A DNA stretch of 62,500 bases from Mesostigma viride (Eukaryota > Streptophyta > Mesostigmatophyceae > Mesostigmatales > Mesostigmataceae). Position 1 is the stretch's first letter, and every line of letters starts with the position of its first letter. A program made the position numbers and the translations under genes. The notes under the pieces were generated by a model. It ran no database searches. It had not been told where the DNA came from and saw nothing but the letters and a program-made list of their open reading frames with translations. The DNA lies in NCBI GenBank assembly GCA_009746045.1, contig RPFO01000542.1, positions 828,944 through 891,443 of the forward strand. Reading direction: 5' to 3'. Below, one piece after another: positions 36,355 to 49,100 of this stretch.

Positions 36355-39300
36355 CCATGGGAGCCTGAATCCTCCTCATGAATTACATAAATGCCAACCA
36401 TGTACGTAGACAAGCCATGATGACACCATGGGAGCCTGAATCCTCATCATTTACTATTCCTTGACATCCATGTACGTAGACGGGCCATGATGACACCATG
36501 GGAGCCTGAATCCTCATCATTAATTACATACATGCCATCCATGTACGTAGGCCAGCCATGATGACACCATGGGAGCCTAGATCCTCCTCATGAATTACAT
36601 AAATGCCAACCATGTACGTAGGCCAGCCATGGAGACAACATGGGAGCCTGAATCCTCCTCATTAACTACATAAATGCCAACCATGTACGTAGACGGGCCA
36701 TGATGACACCATGGGGGCCTGAATCCTCATCATTTTTTTTCTTTGACATCCATGTACGTAGGCCAGCCATGATGACACCATGGGAGCCTGAATCCTCATC
36801 AATTTTTTTTCTTTGACATCCATGTACGTAGACGGGCCATGATGACACCATGGGAGCCTGAATCCTCATCATTAATTACATGAATGCCATTCATGTACGT
36901 ACACGGGCCATGATGACACCATGGGAGCCTGAATCCTCATCATTAATTACATAAATGCCATCCATGTACGTACACGGGCCATGATGACACCATGGGAGCC
37001 TGAATCCTCATCAATAATTACATAAATGCCATCCATGTACGTAGACGGGCCATGATGACACCATGGGAGCCTGAATCCTCATCATTTACTATTCCTTGAC
37101 ATCCATGTACGTAGGCCAGCCATGGAGACACCATGGGAGCCTGAATCCTCCTCATTAATTACATAAATGCCAACCATGTAGGTAGACAAGCCATGATGAC
37201 CCCATGGGAGCCTGAATCCTCATCATTAATTACATAAATGCCATCCATGTACGTAGACGGGCCATGATGACACCATGGGAGCCTGAATCCTCATCATTAA
37301 TTACATAAATGCCATTCATGTACGTAGGCCAGCCATGGAGACACCATGGGAGCCTGAATCCTCATCATTAATTACATAAATGCCAACCATGTACGTAGAC
37401 AAGCCATGATGACACCATGGGAGCCTGAATCCTCCTCATTAATTACATAAATGCCAACCATGTACGTAGACAAGCCATGATGACACCATGGGCCTGAATC
37501 CTCATCATTAATTACATACATGCCATCCATGTACGTAGACAGGCCATGATGACACCATGGGAGCCTGAATCCTCATCATTTACTATTCCTTGACATCCAT
37601 GTACGTAGGCCAGCCATGGAGACACCATGGGAGCCTGAATCCTCCTCATTAATTACAGAAATGTTAACCATGTACGTAGACAAGCCATGATGACCCCATG
37701 GGAGCCTGAATCCTCATCATTAATTACATAAATGCCATCCATGTACGTAGACGGGCCATGATGACACCATGGGAGCCTGAATCCTCATCATTAATTACAT
37801 ACATGCCATCGATGTACGTACACGGGCCATGATGACACCATGGGAGCCTGAATCCTCATCATTTTTTTTTCTTTGACATCCATGTACGTAGACGGGCCAT
37901 GATGACACCATGGGAGCCTGAATCCTCATCATTAATTACATAAATGCCATTCATGTACGTAGACGGGCCATGATGACACCATGGGAGCCTGAATTCTCAT
38001 CATTTACTATTCCTTGACATCCATGTACGTAGGCCAGCCATGGAGACACCATGGGAGCCTGAATCCTCCTCATTAATTACATAAATGCCAACCATGTACG
38101 TAGACAAGCCATGATGACCCCATGGGAGCCTGAATCCTCATCATTAATTACATAAATGCCATCCATGTACGTAGACGGGCCATGATGACACCATGGGAGC
38201 CTGAATCCTCATTATTATATACAAAAATGCCATCCATGTACGTACACGGGCAATGATGACACCATGGGAGCCTGAATCCTCATCATTAATTACATAAATG
38301 CCATTCATGTACGTAGACATGACATGATGACACCATGGGAGCCTGAATCCTCATCATTAATTACATACATGCCATCCATGTACGTACACGGGCCATGATG
38401 ACACCATGGGAGCCTGAATCCTCATCATTTTTTTTTCTTTGACATCCATGTACGTAGACGGGCCATGATGACACCATGGGAGCCTGAATCCTCATCATTA
38501 ATTACATACATGCCATCCATGTACGTAGGCCAGCCATGATGACACCATGGGAGCCTGAATCCTCATCATTTACTATTCCTTGACATCCATGTACGTAGGC
38601 CAGCCATGGAGACACCATGGGAGCCTGAATCCTCCTCATGAATTACATAAATGCCAACCATGTACGTAGACAAGCCATGATGAAACCATGGGAGCCTGAA
38701 TCCTCATCATTTACTATTCCTTGACATCCATGTACGTAGACGGGCCATGATGACACCATGGGAGCCTGAATCCTCATCATTAATTACATACATGCCATCC
38801 ATGTACGTAGACGGGCCATGATGACACCATGGGAGCCTAGATCCTCCTCATGAATTACATAAATGCCAACCATGTACGTAGGCCAGCCATGGAGACACCA
38901 TGGGAGCCTGAATCCTCCTCATTATAATTACATAAATGCCAACCATGTACGTAGACGGGCCATGATGACACCATGGGGGCCTGAATCCTCATCATTTTTT
39001 TTTCTTTGACATCCATGTACGTAGACAGGCCATGATGACACCATGGGAGCCTGAATCCTCCTCATTAATTACATAAATGCCAACCATGTACGTAGGCCAG
39101 CCATGGAGACACCATGGGAGCCTGAATCCTCCTCATTAATTACATAAATGCCAACCATGTACGTAGACAAGCCATGATGACACCATGGGAGCCTGAATCC
39201 TCATCATTTACTATTCCTTGACATCCATGTACGTAGACGGGCCATGATGACACCATGGGAGCCTGAATCCTCATCATTAATTACATACATGCCATCCATG

Positions 39301-42075
39301 TACGTACACGGGCCATGATGACACCATGGGAGCCTGAATCCTCATCATTTACTATTCCTTGACATCCATGTACGTACACGGGCCATGATGACACCATGGG
39401 AGCCTGAATCCTCATCATTAATTACATAAATGCCATCCATGTACGTAGACGGGCCATGATGACACCATGGGAGCCTGAATCCTCATTATTTACTATACCT
39501 TGACATCCATGTACGTAGGCCAGCCATGATGACACCAATGGAGCCTGAATCCTCCTCATTAATTACATAAATGCCATTCATGTACGTAGACAAGCCATGA
39601 TGACACCATGGGAGCCTGAATCCTCATCATTAATTACATAAATGCCATCCATGTACGTACACGGGCCATGATGACACCATGGGAGCCTGAATCCTCGTCA
39701 TTTTTTTTTCTTTGACATCCATGTACGTAGACGGGCCATGATGACACCATGGGAGCCTGAATCCTCATCATTAATTACATACATGCCAACAATGTAGGTA
39801 GACAAGCCATGATGACACCATGGGAGCCTGAATCCTCATCATTTATTTTATGAGACATCCATGTACGTAGGCCAGCCATGATGACACCATGGGAGCCTGA
39901 ATCCTCATCATTTCTTTTTCTTTGACATCCATGTACGTAGGCCAGCCATGATGACACCATGGGAGCCTGAATCCTCCTCATTAATTACATACATGCCATC
40001 CATGTACGTACACGGGCCATGATGACACCATGGGAGCCTGAATCCTCATCATTTACTATTCCTTGACATCCATGTACGTAGGCCAGCCATGGAGACACCA
40101 TGGGAGCCTGAATCCTCATCATTAATTACATAAATGCCAACCATGTACGTAGACAAGCCATGATGACACCATGGGAGCCTGAATCCTCCTCATTAATTAC
40201 ATAAATGCCAACCATGTACGTAGACAAGCCATGATGACACCATGGGAGCCTGAATCCTCATCATTAATTACATACATGCCATCCATGTACGTAGACAGGC
40301 CATGATGACACCATGGGAGCCTGAATCCTCATCATTTACTATTCCTTGACATCCATGTACGTAGGCCAGCCATGGAGACACCATGGGAGCCTGAATCCTC
40401 CTCATTAATTACATAAATGCCAACCATGTACGTAGACAAGCCATGATGACCCCATGGGAGCCTGAATCCTCATCATTAATTACATAAATGCCATCCATGT
40501 ACGTAGACGGGCCATGATGACACCATGGGAGCCTGAATCCTCATCATTAATTACATAAATGCCATTCATGTACGTAGGCCAGCCATGGAGACACCATGGG
40601 AGCCTGAATCCTCATCATTAATTACATAAATGCCAACCATGTACGTAGACAAGCCATGATGACACCATGGGAGCCTGAATCCTCCTCATTAATTACATAA
40701 ATGCCAACCATGTACGTAGACAAGCCATGATGACACCATGGGCCTGAATCCTCATCATTAATTACATACATGCCATCCATGTACGTAGACAGGCCATGAT
40801 GACACCATGGGAGCCTGAATTCTCATCATTTACTATTCCTTGACATCCATGTACGTAGGCCAGCCATGGAGACACCATGGGAGCCTGAATCCTCCTCATT
40901 AATTACATAAATGCCAACCATGTACGTAGACAAGCCATGATGACCCCATGGGAGCCTGAATCCTCATCATTTACTATTCCTTGACATCCATGTACGTAGG
41001 CCAGCCATGGAGACACCATGGGAGCCTGAATCCTCATCATCAATTACATAAATGCCAACCATGTACGTAGACAAGCCATGATGACACCATGGGAGCCTAG
41101 ATCCTCCTCATGAATTACATAAATGCCAACCATGTACGTAGGCCAGCCATGGAGACAACATGGGAGCCTGAATCCTCATCATTAATTACATAAATGACAT
41201 CCATGTACGTAGACGGGCCATGATGACACCATGGGAGCCTGAATCCTCATCATTAATTACATACTTGCCATTCATGTACGTAGACGGGCCATGGAGACAC
41301 CATGGGAGCCTGAATCCTCATCATTTACTATTCCTTGACATCCATGTACGTAGACGGGCCATGATGACACCATGGGAGCCTGAATCCTCATCATTAATTA
41401 CATAAATGCCATCCATGTACGTAGACGGGCGATGATGACACCACGGGAGCCTAAATCCTCCTCATTAATTACATAAATGCCATCCATGTACGTAGGCCAG
41501 CCATGGAGACACCATGGGAGCCTGAATCCTCCTCATTAATTACATAAATGCCAACCATGTACGTAGACAAGCCATGATGACACCATGGGAGCCTGAATCC
41601 TCATCATTTACTATTCCTTGACATCCATGTACGTAGGCCAGCCATGATGACACCAATGGAGCCTGAATCCTCTTCATTTTTTTAATGAGAGGATTCAGGT
41701 TACATAAATGCCAACCATGTAGGTAGACAAGCCATGATGACACCATGGGAGCCTGAATCCTCATCATTAAATACATAAATGCCATCCATGTACGTAGGCC
41801 AGCCATGGAGACACCATGGGAGCCTGAATCCTCCTCATTAATTACATAAATGCCAACCATGTACGTAGACAAGCCATGATGACACCATGGGAGCCTGAAT
41901 CCTCATCATTTACTATTCCTTGACATCCATGTACGTAGGCCAGCCATGATGACACCAATGGAGCCTGAATCCTCCTCGTTAATTATACATAAATGCCAAC
42001 CATGTACGTAGACAAGCCATGATGACACCATGGGAGCCTGAATCCTCATCATTTACTATTCCTTGACATCCATGC
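36355..42075 (+). repeat. ~70-bp satellite array, block 2 (plus orientation)
   Basis: About 80 units of the same satellite are present. The part 37000-38290 repeats 17340-18620 with constant offset, including rare variants (AGAAATGTTAACC; ATTATTATATACAAAAATG). A unit with an internal mini-inversion lies at about 41661-41700. Confidence 0.95.
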
Positions 42076-42869
42076 AGTTGATTTTTTTTTTTTGGAGGGG
42101 AGGGTTTTTTTGAAAGGGGTATACGGGTGGGTGTATGCATCATGGGGTGATGAGCAGGAGCGAGCGGAGGCAGCAAAGCTTCAAAAGGAGCTGGTGCAGG
42201 CCAACAAGGAGCACGCCGCCAAGGTGGAGGACGCGCAGGCCCAGGTCACCGCCATCCACAAGGAGCTCAAGTTCCAGGCCAAGCAGCACTTCCAGGACGA
42301 GCTGGCCACCGAGCGGAAGGCCGACAAGGACAAGTTCAACCTAGAGCAGGAGAGGGACAGGTTCGAGGCCGAGGCCGCCAAGTGGAAGGCCGCCTACCAG
42401 GAGCGCAGGCAGGAGCTGCTGGACAGATACGTCGACGTGGCCAACCAGTTCATGGACGTCGGCATCAAGCGCAAGAGGGACCTGGACGACGGGGACGACC
42501 CGCGCAAAGTCGTGCAAGACGTGATCGACGAGTGCCGCGACATCCTCAAGAAGGCCATGCGATACTAGTCGACCCTGGCCATCTGCACGCGCGCAATAAA
42601 GAGGGCAACAACGCAGGCAGAGCTCTCACTTTCCCACTTCAGGGGATGGGAACTTTTTACCTCCTAACAGCCACCCCTGAACAATAAGGCTAAGGAGAAG
42701 GAATGGGACCGGCAACACCCGACCAGAAGAATAAAGGGCTATCCGTGGCCCTACAATAAAGCAGTATGGTGTCCTATTCAATAATCAATCAATTAACAAC
42801 ATATATCCATTGTCTATTCAATTTAAATAGCAAAACAAGCAGTAAATAGGGGGTTACCTTGCGAAGCCG
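42076..42869 (+). other. Foreign 0.8-kb segment interrupting the satellite
   Basis: The segment starts after CATCCATG with a T-run, contains a coiled-coil ORF, several AATAAA sequences (42588, 42730, 42756) and AT-rich sequence, and ends where satellite resumes at GTAGGTAGGCCAGCC. No target duplication is evident. It may be a captured host fragment or the 3' end of an unknown element. Confidence 0.55.
42092..42568 (+). CDS. Coiled-coil protein fragment
   Basis: The frame is open from 42092 (no ATG until GCATCATGG near 42141, which is out of frame), so the 5' end is probably missing. Residues 20-115 form a long charged coiled coil (EQERAEAAKLQKELVQANKEH and so on), followed by VDVANQFMDVGIKRKRDLDDGDDP with an NLS-like KRKRD and a final helical segment VVQDVIDECRDILKKAMRY. 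Codon use is strongly GC-ended, unlike the satellite and copia elements. Family not recognised; a host nuclear protein fragment is possible. Confidence 0.45.
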   Translation: MEGRVFLKGVYGWVYASWGDEQERAEAAKLQKELVQANKEHAAKVEDAQAQVTAIHKELKFQAKQHFQDELATERKADKDKFNLEQERDRFEAEAAKWKAAYQERRQELLDRYVDVANQFMDVGIKRKRDLDDGDDPRKVVQDVIDECRDILKKAMRY

Positions 42870-44020
42870 TAGGTAGGCCAGCCATGATGACACCATGGGA
42901 GCCTGAATCCTCATCATTTTTTTTTCTTTGACATCCATGTACGTAGACGGGCCATGATGACACCATGGGAGCCTGAATCCTCATCATTAATTACATACAT
43001 GCCATCCATGTACGTACACGGGCCATGATGACACCATGGGAGCCTGAATCCTCATCATTTACTATTCCTTGACATCCATGTACGTAGGCCAGCCATGGAG
43101 ACACCATGGGAGCCTGAATCCTCCTCGTTAATTACATAAATGCCAACCATGTACGTAGACAAGCCATGATGACACCATGGGAGCCTGAATCCTCATCATT
43201 TACTATTCCTTGACATCCATGTACGTAGACGGGCCATGATGACACCATGGGAGCCTGAATCCTCATCATTAATTACATAAATGCCAACCATGTACGTAGA
43301 CGGGCATTGATGACACCATGGGAGCCTAAATCCTCCTCATTAATTACATAAATGCCATCCATGTACGTAGGCCAGCCATGGAGACACCATGGGAGCCTGA
43401 ATCCTCATCATTAAATACATACATGCCATCCATGTACGTAGACAGGCCATGATGACACCATGGGAGCCTGAATCCTCATCATTAATTACATACTTGCCAT
43501 TCATGTACGTAGACGGGCCATGGAGACACCATGGGAGCCTGAATCCTCATCATTTACTATTCCTTGACATCCATGTACGTAGACGGGCCATGATGACACC
43601 ATGGGAGCCTGAATCCTCCTCGTTAATTACATAAATGTCATCCATGTACGTAGACGGGCGATGATGACACCATGGGAGCCTAAATCCTCCTCATTAATTA
43701 CATAAATGCCATCCATGTACGTAGGCCAGCCATGGAGACACCATGGGAGCCTGAATCCTCCTCATTAATTACATAAATGCCAACCATGTACGTAGACAAG
43801 CCATGATGACACCATGGGAGCCTGAATCCTCATCATTTACTATTCCTTGACATCCATGTACGTAGGCCAGCCATGATGACACCAATGGAGCCTGAATCCT
43901 CTTCATTTTTTTAATGAGAGGATTCAGGTTACATAAATGCCAACCATGTAGGTAGACAAGCCATGATGACACCATGGGAGCCTGAATCCTCATCATTAAA
44001 TACATAAATGCCATCCATGT
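42870..44020 (+). repeat. Satellite array, block 3 (plus orientation)
   Basis: About 16 units. The segment near 43450-44010 repeats 41220-41790. Confidence 0.95.
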
Positions 44021-45359
44021 AATTAATGATGAGGATTCAGGCTCCCATGGTGTCATCATGGCCCGTCTACGTACATGGATGTCAAGGAATAGTAAATGAT
44101 GAGGATTCAGGCTCCCATGGTGTCATCATGGCTTGTCTACGTACATGGTTGGCATTTATGTAATTAACGAGGAGGATTCAGGCTCCCATGGTGTCTCCAT
44201 GGCTGGCCTACGTACATGGATGTCAAGGAATAGTAAATGATGAGGATTCAGGCTCCCATGGTGTCATCATGGCCCGTCTACGTACATGGATGGCATGTAT
44301 GTAATTAATGATGAGGATTCAGGCTCCCATGGTGTCATCATGGCTGGCCTACGTACATGGATGTCAAAGAAAAAAAAAGGCGCGGGATTTCAGCCTCCCA
44401 TGGTGTCATCATGGCCCGTCTACGTACATGGATGTCTCATAAAAAAAAAGATGAGGATTCAGGCTCCCATGGTGTCATCATGGCCCGTCTACGTACATGG
44501 TTGGCATTTATGTAATTAATGATGAGGATTCAGGCTCCCATGGTGTCATCATGGCCCGTCTACGTACATGGATGTCAAGGAATAGTAAATGATGAGGATT
44601 CAGGCTCCCATGGTGTCATCATGGCTTGTCTACGTACATGGTTGGCATTTATGTAATTAACGAGGAGGATTCAGGCTCCCATGGTGTCTCCATGGCTGGC
44701 CTACGTACATGGATGTCAAGGAATAGTAAATGATGAGGATTCAGGCTCCCATGGTGTCATCATGGCCCGTGTACGTACATGGATGGCATGTATGTAATTA
44801 ATGATGAGGATTCAGGCTCCCATGGTGTCATCATGGCCCGTCTACGTACATGGATGTCAAAGAAAAAAAAATGATGAGGATTCAGGCTCCCATGGTGTCA
44901 TCATGGCTGGCCTACGTACATGGATGTCTCATAAAAAAAATGATGAGGATTCAGGCTCCCATGGTGTCATCATGGCCCGTGTACGTACATGGATGGCATG
45001 TATGTAATTAATGATGAGGATTCAGGCTCCCATGGTGTCATCATGGCTGGCCTACGTACATGAATGGCATTTATGTCATAAATGATGAGGATTCAGGCTC
45101 CCATGGTGTCATCATGGCCCATCTACGTGTTGTTGGCATTTATGTTATAAATGATGAGGATTCAGGCTCCCATGGTGTCATCATGGCCCGTAGACCTACG
45201 TACATGGTTGGCATTTATGTAATTAATGATGAGGATTCAGGCTCCCATGGTGTCATCATGGCCCGTCTACGTACATGGATGTCAAGGAATAGTAAATGAT
45301 GAGGATTCAGGCTCCCATGGTGTCATCATCGCCTGTGTACGTACATGGATGGCATTTAT
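44021..45359 (-). repeat. Satellite array, block 4 (inverted)
   Basis: The same 70-bp unit reads in reverse complement from 44021 on (ATGATGAGGATTCAGGCTCC). About 19 units run to the TTTAT target duplication of element 3. Confidence 0.95.
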
Positions 45360-45841
45360 AGTTGCAAATAAATGGAATGCGATGTAAATCAGAAAGCATG
45401 AAATGAACGTTGTGTTTATTGTTCTCATACGTTATTGTCGTTGCTGCATAATTCGTCTTCGTTGCGCATATATTCTATTGCGCTTGGCACCTTCATCAGT
45501 CTTGCTGAATATCCTACGTGGACATGCATTCCGTGTAGTTCAGTGCATGCCGCGTGTTAGATACTTCTAGAATCCTCTAGGAGGTACCAAGGCAGATGCG
45601 CATACATAATAGGCCGATAGTCGGCTCAGTCCTATTGACAGTACTACACCGGCCCTTGACCAGCCGGTGACGTGGAGGCCTGGGAGACGCCCACATATTC
45701 TACGTGGCGTTATCCCATTGGCGAGTACTAGTGAAGTACAGCCATTGGCCCAATACTACAATAAAGTATATTGTAGTAATCTGTACAAGATCCTCTATCT
45801 CTGAGGACCCATGTGGACCCTAGATGGGTCTCCAACCAACT
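45360..45841 (-). repeat. 3' LTR of element 3
   Basis: It is 482 bp. On the sense strand the tract AAGGGAAAGAATGGCTGG (45842-45860) abuts its AGTT start. Confidence 0.9.
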
Positions 45842-46109
45842 CCAGCCATTCTTTCCCTTGTGAAAGTGATAAGGCTTAGATGTATTCATTGATGTTCGGC
45901 CGCACCTGGCCAGTTCACTTTCACATATGTGGGCAATGGGGACTCACTTGGGTCTTATGGAGTTTGCATCTCATCATTGCATGGTTGGTGTAACCTGCTG
46001 TAGGGAAAACCCAAATCTGAAGGAAAACCTCTTCTCCAGAGAGGACAAAACCTCCAGGGGGATAAAAACCTACAGGAGGAGCATTAGGCTCAGGCTCCCA
46101 GATTACTCC
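45842..46109. other. 3' untranslated region of element 3
   Basis: It contains the purine tract next to the LTR and no ORF of note. The T-arm-like block seen in elements 1 and 2 was not found here. Confidence 0.6.
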
Positions 46110-49100
46110 TCATGACAAGGGTTTCCCAGCCATCATGGACCGCAGCAACTGGTACCCATTAAGGGCCAGTCGTGGAAGCTTGGTCATAGCATCAGCAGGA
46201 TTTGAGTGTCCTGGCAGATGTATGGTTATACAGTGGCTGGACAACTCCTTTGCCACAAGGTAGTCCAAGTCAGTAGTAGTGGCCCTCTCATTCTTGATAA
46301 AAGAGACCACGGGCTTATTATCACAATAAACCCTGACATCAATCACGGGTTGAGGTCTTATCTGACTCAGACACCATAAGAGTAGCTCTCTTATGTATAT
46401 GGCATCGCGAATGCACATGGCGTATGCCCTGCACTCAGCGGTGTCAATGCCAGCAAACCGCCTCCTCTGAAGGTTACTGGACCAGTATACCAACGAGGGC
46501 TGTTTGCCTTCATTCCTGATGGTGATCAGGCATCCGGCTCTGGCACCAATCTTGTTGGCAGATCTAGACTCTTGGCTAGCATCTGTGTAGGCGTCTATGA
46601 TGATGCGCCCATGCCAGTCTACACCGGACAACACCAAGTCAGGAGATTCATTGAGGCAGCTCTCCAGGCGCCTCCTTCCTTCTCCTACAACAACAGAGTC
46701 TGGCATCCTACTCTGTACTGCCAGGTCAGGGTTAGTTGTGGCAGCCAGCCAACCCAGTTGACCTTTAACCGTAGGGGCATTCTCCTCAGTTACTCTCTTG
46801 GGCAACTGAGTTATTACTTTTTCTTTATACCCCTTCGCCGATTGCAGCTTAAGATGCCATCCTTTGTCATCCTGGAAAAGGGTACAGCCAATGCCACAGT
46901 AAGGTACCTGGCTGTTTTTACTAAACCATGCTCTGGTACCAATAGGGGACTTGTCATTGAGCCTTTTATAGGTCTCATTCAACCATCCCTTGGGACCAAT
47001 GCGTTGCATATCATCTCCATGTAAGGTAGCCCAGGTGGGTTGTCCTTTGGATTGCCCCACAAAGAGACAATAAGCAAGATGAGATTGTTGCATCTGACAT
47101 CTCTCCTGGATGGCAGGAGCAATGGTTTCATACCAGATGACTGGACTGCTGACCAGTCCTTCCCAGCCCACTTTAGGCTGCATGTAGGGATGACCTACTT
47201 CAGCTATCCAGCATGCTGGGGTCTTAACACAACAGGGTCTTTGAGCTTGCCAAGTGGCTCTGGCCACCTGAGGATCACCATGCAAAAAGGCCCTGGTGAA
47301 GTCATCAATTTCTGCTCCATAATCCAAGCCATAGTCCAAAGCACCAAGGTACAGACTAAGAATAAGCCTGAGAACAGGATGTGACAGGCCAGGAGTGTAC
47401 AGCTCCTCCTTATCAAAGTCTGTAGTACCATGGAACTGGGTCACGACTGGACGTGCGTTTGGTATGGGAGGCTCACCAAGCTTGCTCTTCATCTTGCATA
47501 CAAAACGCAACTGAAGCATTTGAGCATTGGGTGGAGGTTCTGAAATGCCTTCAAAAACATCCAGCGTTTGCCACTCCTGGAGCGCACGCGCCAATGCTAC
47601 TCGCCAGGCCTCAAGGCCAGCGAAAGTGTGACAATCCAGGTCTACATCATCAAAGGACATGGGGCTATGAGCAGCAAATGACCTTTTTGTGAGACCAAGA
47701 GAAGTCACACTGAGCTGGGCGGGTTCTACCAGCTCAGAAGCTGGGGGTATATCCCTTCCCCATTCTGCTCCTTTTATTGAACCGACACAGGCGGTCTTCC
47801 AATTTGCCTTCTGGAACATTTCAAGAGGCAAGAGACATCTGAATGATTCCAGAGGAATTGGGTCACAATGGGTTTTTAGGAGACTCTTTGTGTTATTGGG
47901 GCCATCAACAATGGTAACACCGGGAGTCACCAAGAATGGCTGGCCAATGAGAGTGGGTCCCTTATAGCCATCAACAACACAAAGTGTCAAAGACTCACCC
48001 AAGAATGGGATAGTGATATTCCCAAGAACTTGATGATCAGTGTTACCCGCAAAGTCTTGGACAATAGTCCATGGACTGGGTTCAAGGGAATACTTATCCA
48101 GCAAAGCATTAAAGGGCGAGGTGACAGAGACCTCTGCTTTGGTATCCACATCAAAGCCATCAAGGTCCATGCCCTTCTCTAGAAGAGAAGTTATTTTGGC
48201 AATCTTTAGTGAGGGCTTGAGCTTCTTTACAATATCCCGAAGCTCTTGAGGATTGCCTCTCTTGCCGAGCTGAGTGTTCAACCTGGACAACCCCTCCTCA
48301 GCTTGTCTTCCTTGGGCTGGAATCCCATCAGTCTCCAAGGGCAATGGCTTATTACCAGGGTAATTGGATCCAAGCTTTGGCTGTTCAGACTGAAATATGT
48401 TATCCACCTGCCCAGGGGTCTCAAGCCCATGTTCCAACGGCCGGAGCTTCCGGTGCTGATCAGACACCCTATTATCCAACAAGTCAGCTTCATCCATATC
48501 ATCCTGTGATATCCCAGTCAATGTCTTAGGCTGAGCTTGCTGAGTAGTAGGCTCCAGTTGATGGGAGGCCGCCCTTTCTGGTAGTTGGAGTCCAGCCTGT
48601 TCACTGGCCAAAGGTGGACAGGAAAGATTGGGAGATCCAAGTGCCTCTTCAGGGGCCATAATTTCCAGGGGATTTTCTTGAACGTTCATTGGATCTCTCT
48701 TCAATCTATTCCAAGCCAGATGATAAGTGGTCCCATTCCAGACCACATCAGCAGTTTTCATCTCCAGGTCAACTGAGGTTATGGTCCCTGGACCCTGCCA
48801 ATAACCACGTTTACCAGGAGCATTTTCTTTGTGGAAGATCACCTGGTCTCCCACCTCAAATTTTAATGATTCTCCTCTCTGTTTATCCTTTTCACAGAGA
48901 TGAGCATACTGTGCCCACCTCTGCTTACTCCATGCCTGCATGATGTCATCAGGGTAGAGGCCACCTGCTAGTCCACGAGGTGAGACCAGCCGTGGAACAC
49001 CACGCACCTTGATAGTATGAAAACGGTTGTTCATGGTGTTTTCCACTTTTGCAGCACCCAAACACCTGACAGCAAAAGTTGGTTTAAACATCTCAGGATA

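Noticed and set aside
36355-45359. CRISPR-like array
   Set aside because: Units are continuous and similar throughout, no unique spacers, no cas genes, eukaryotic context.
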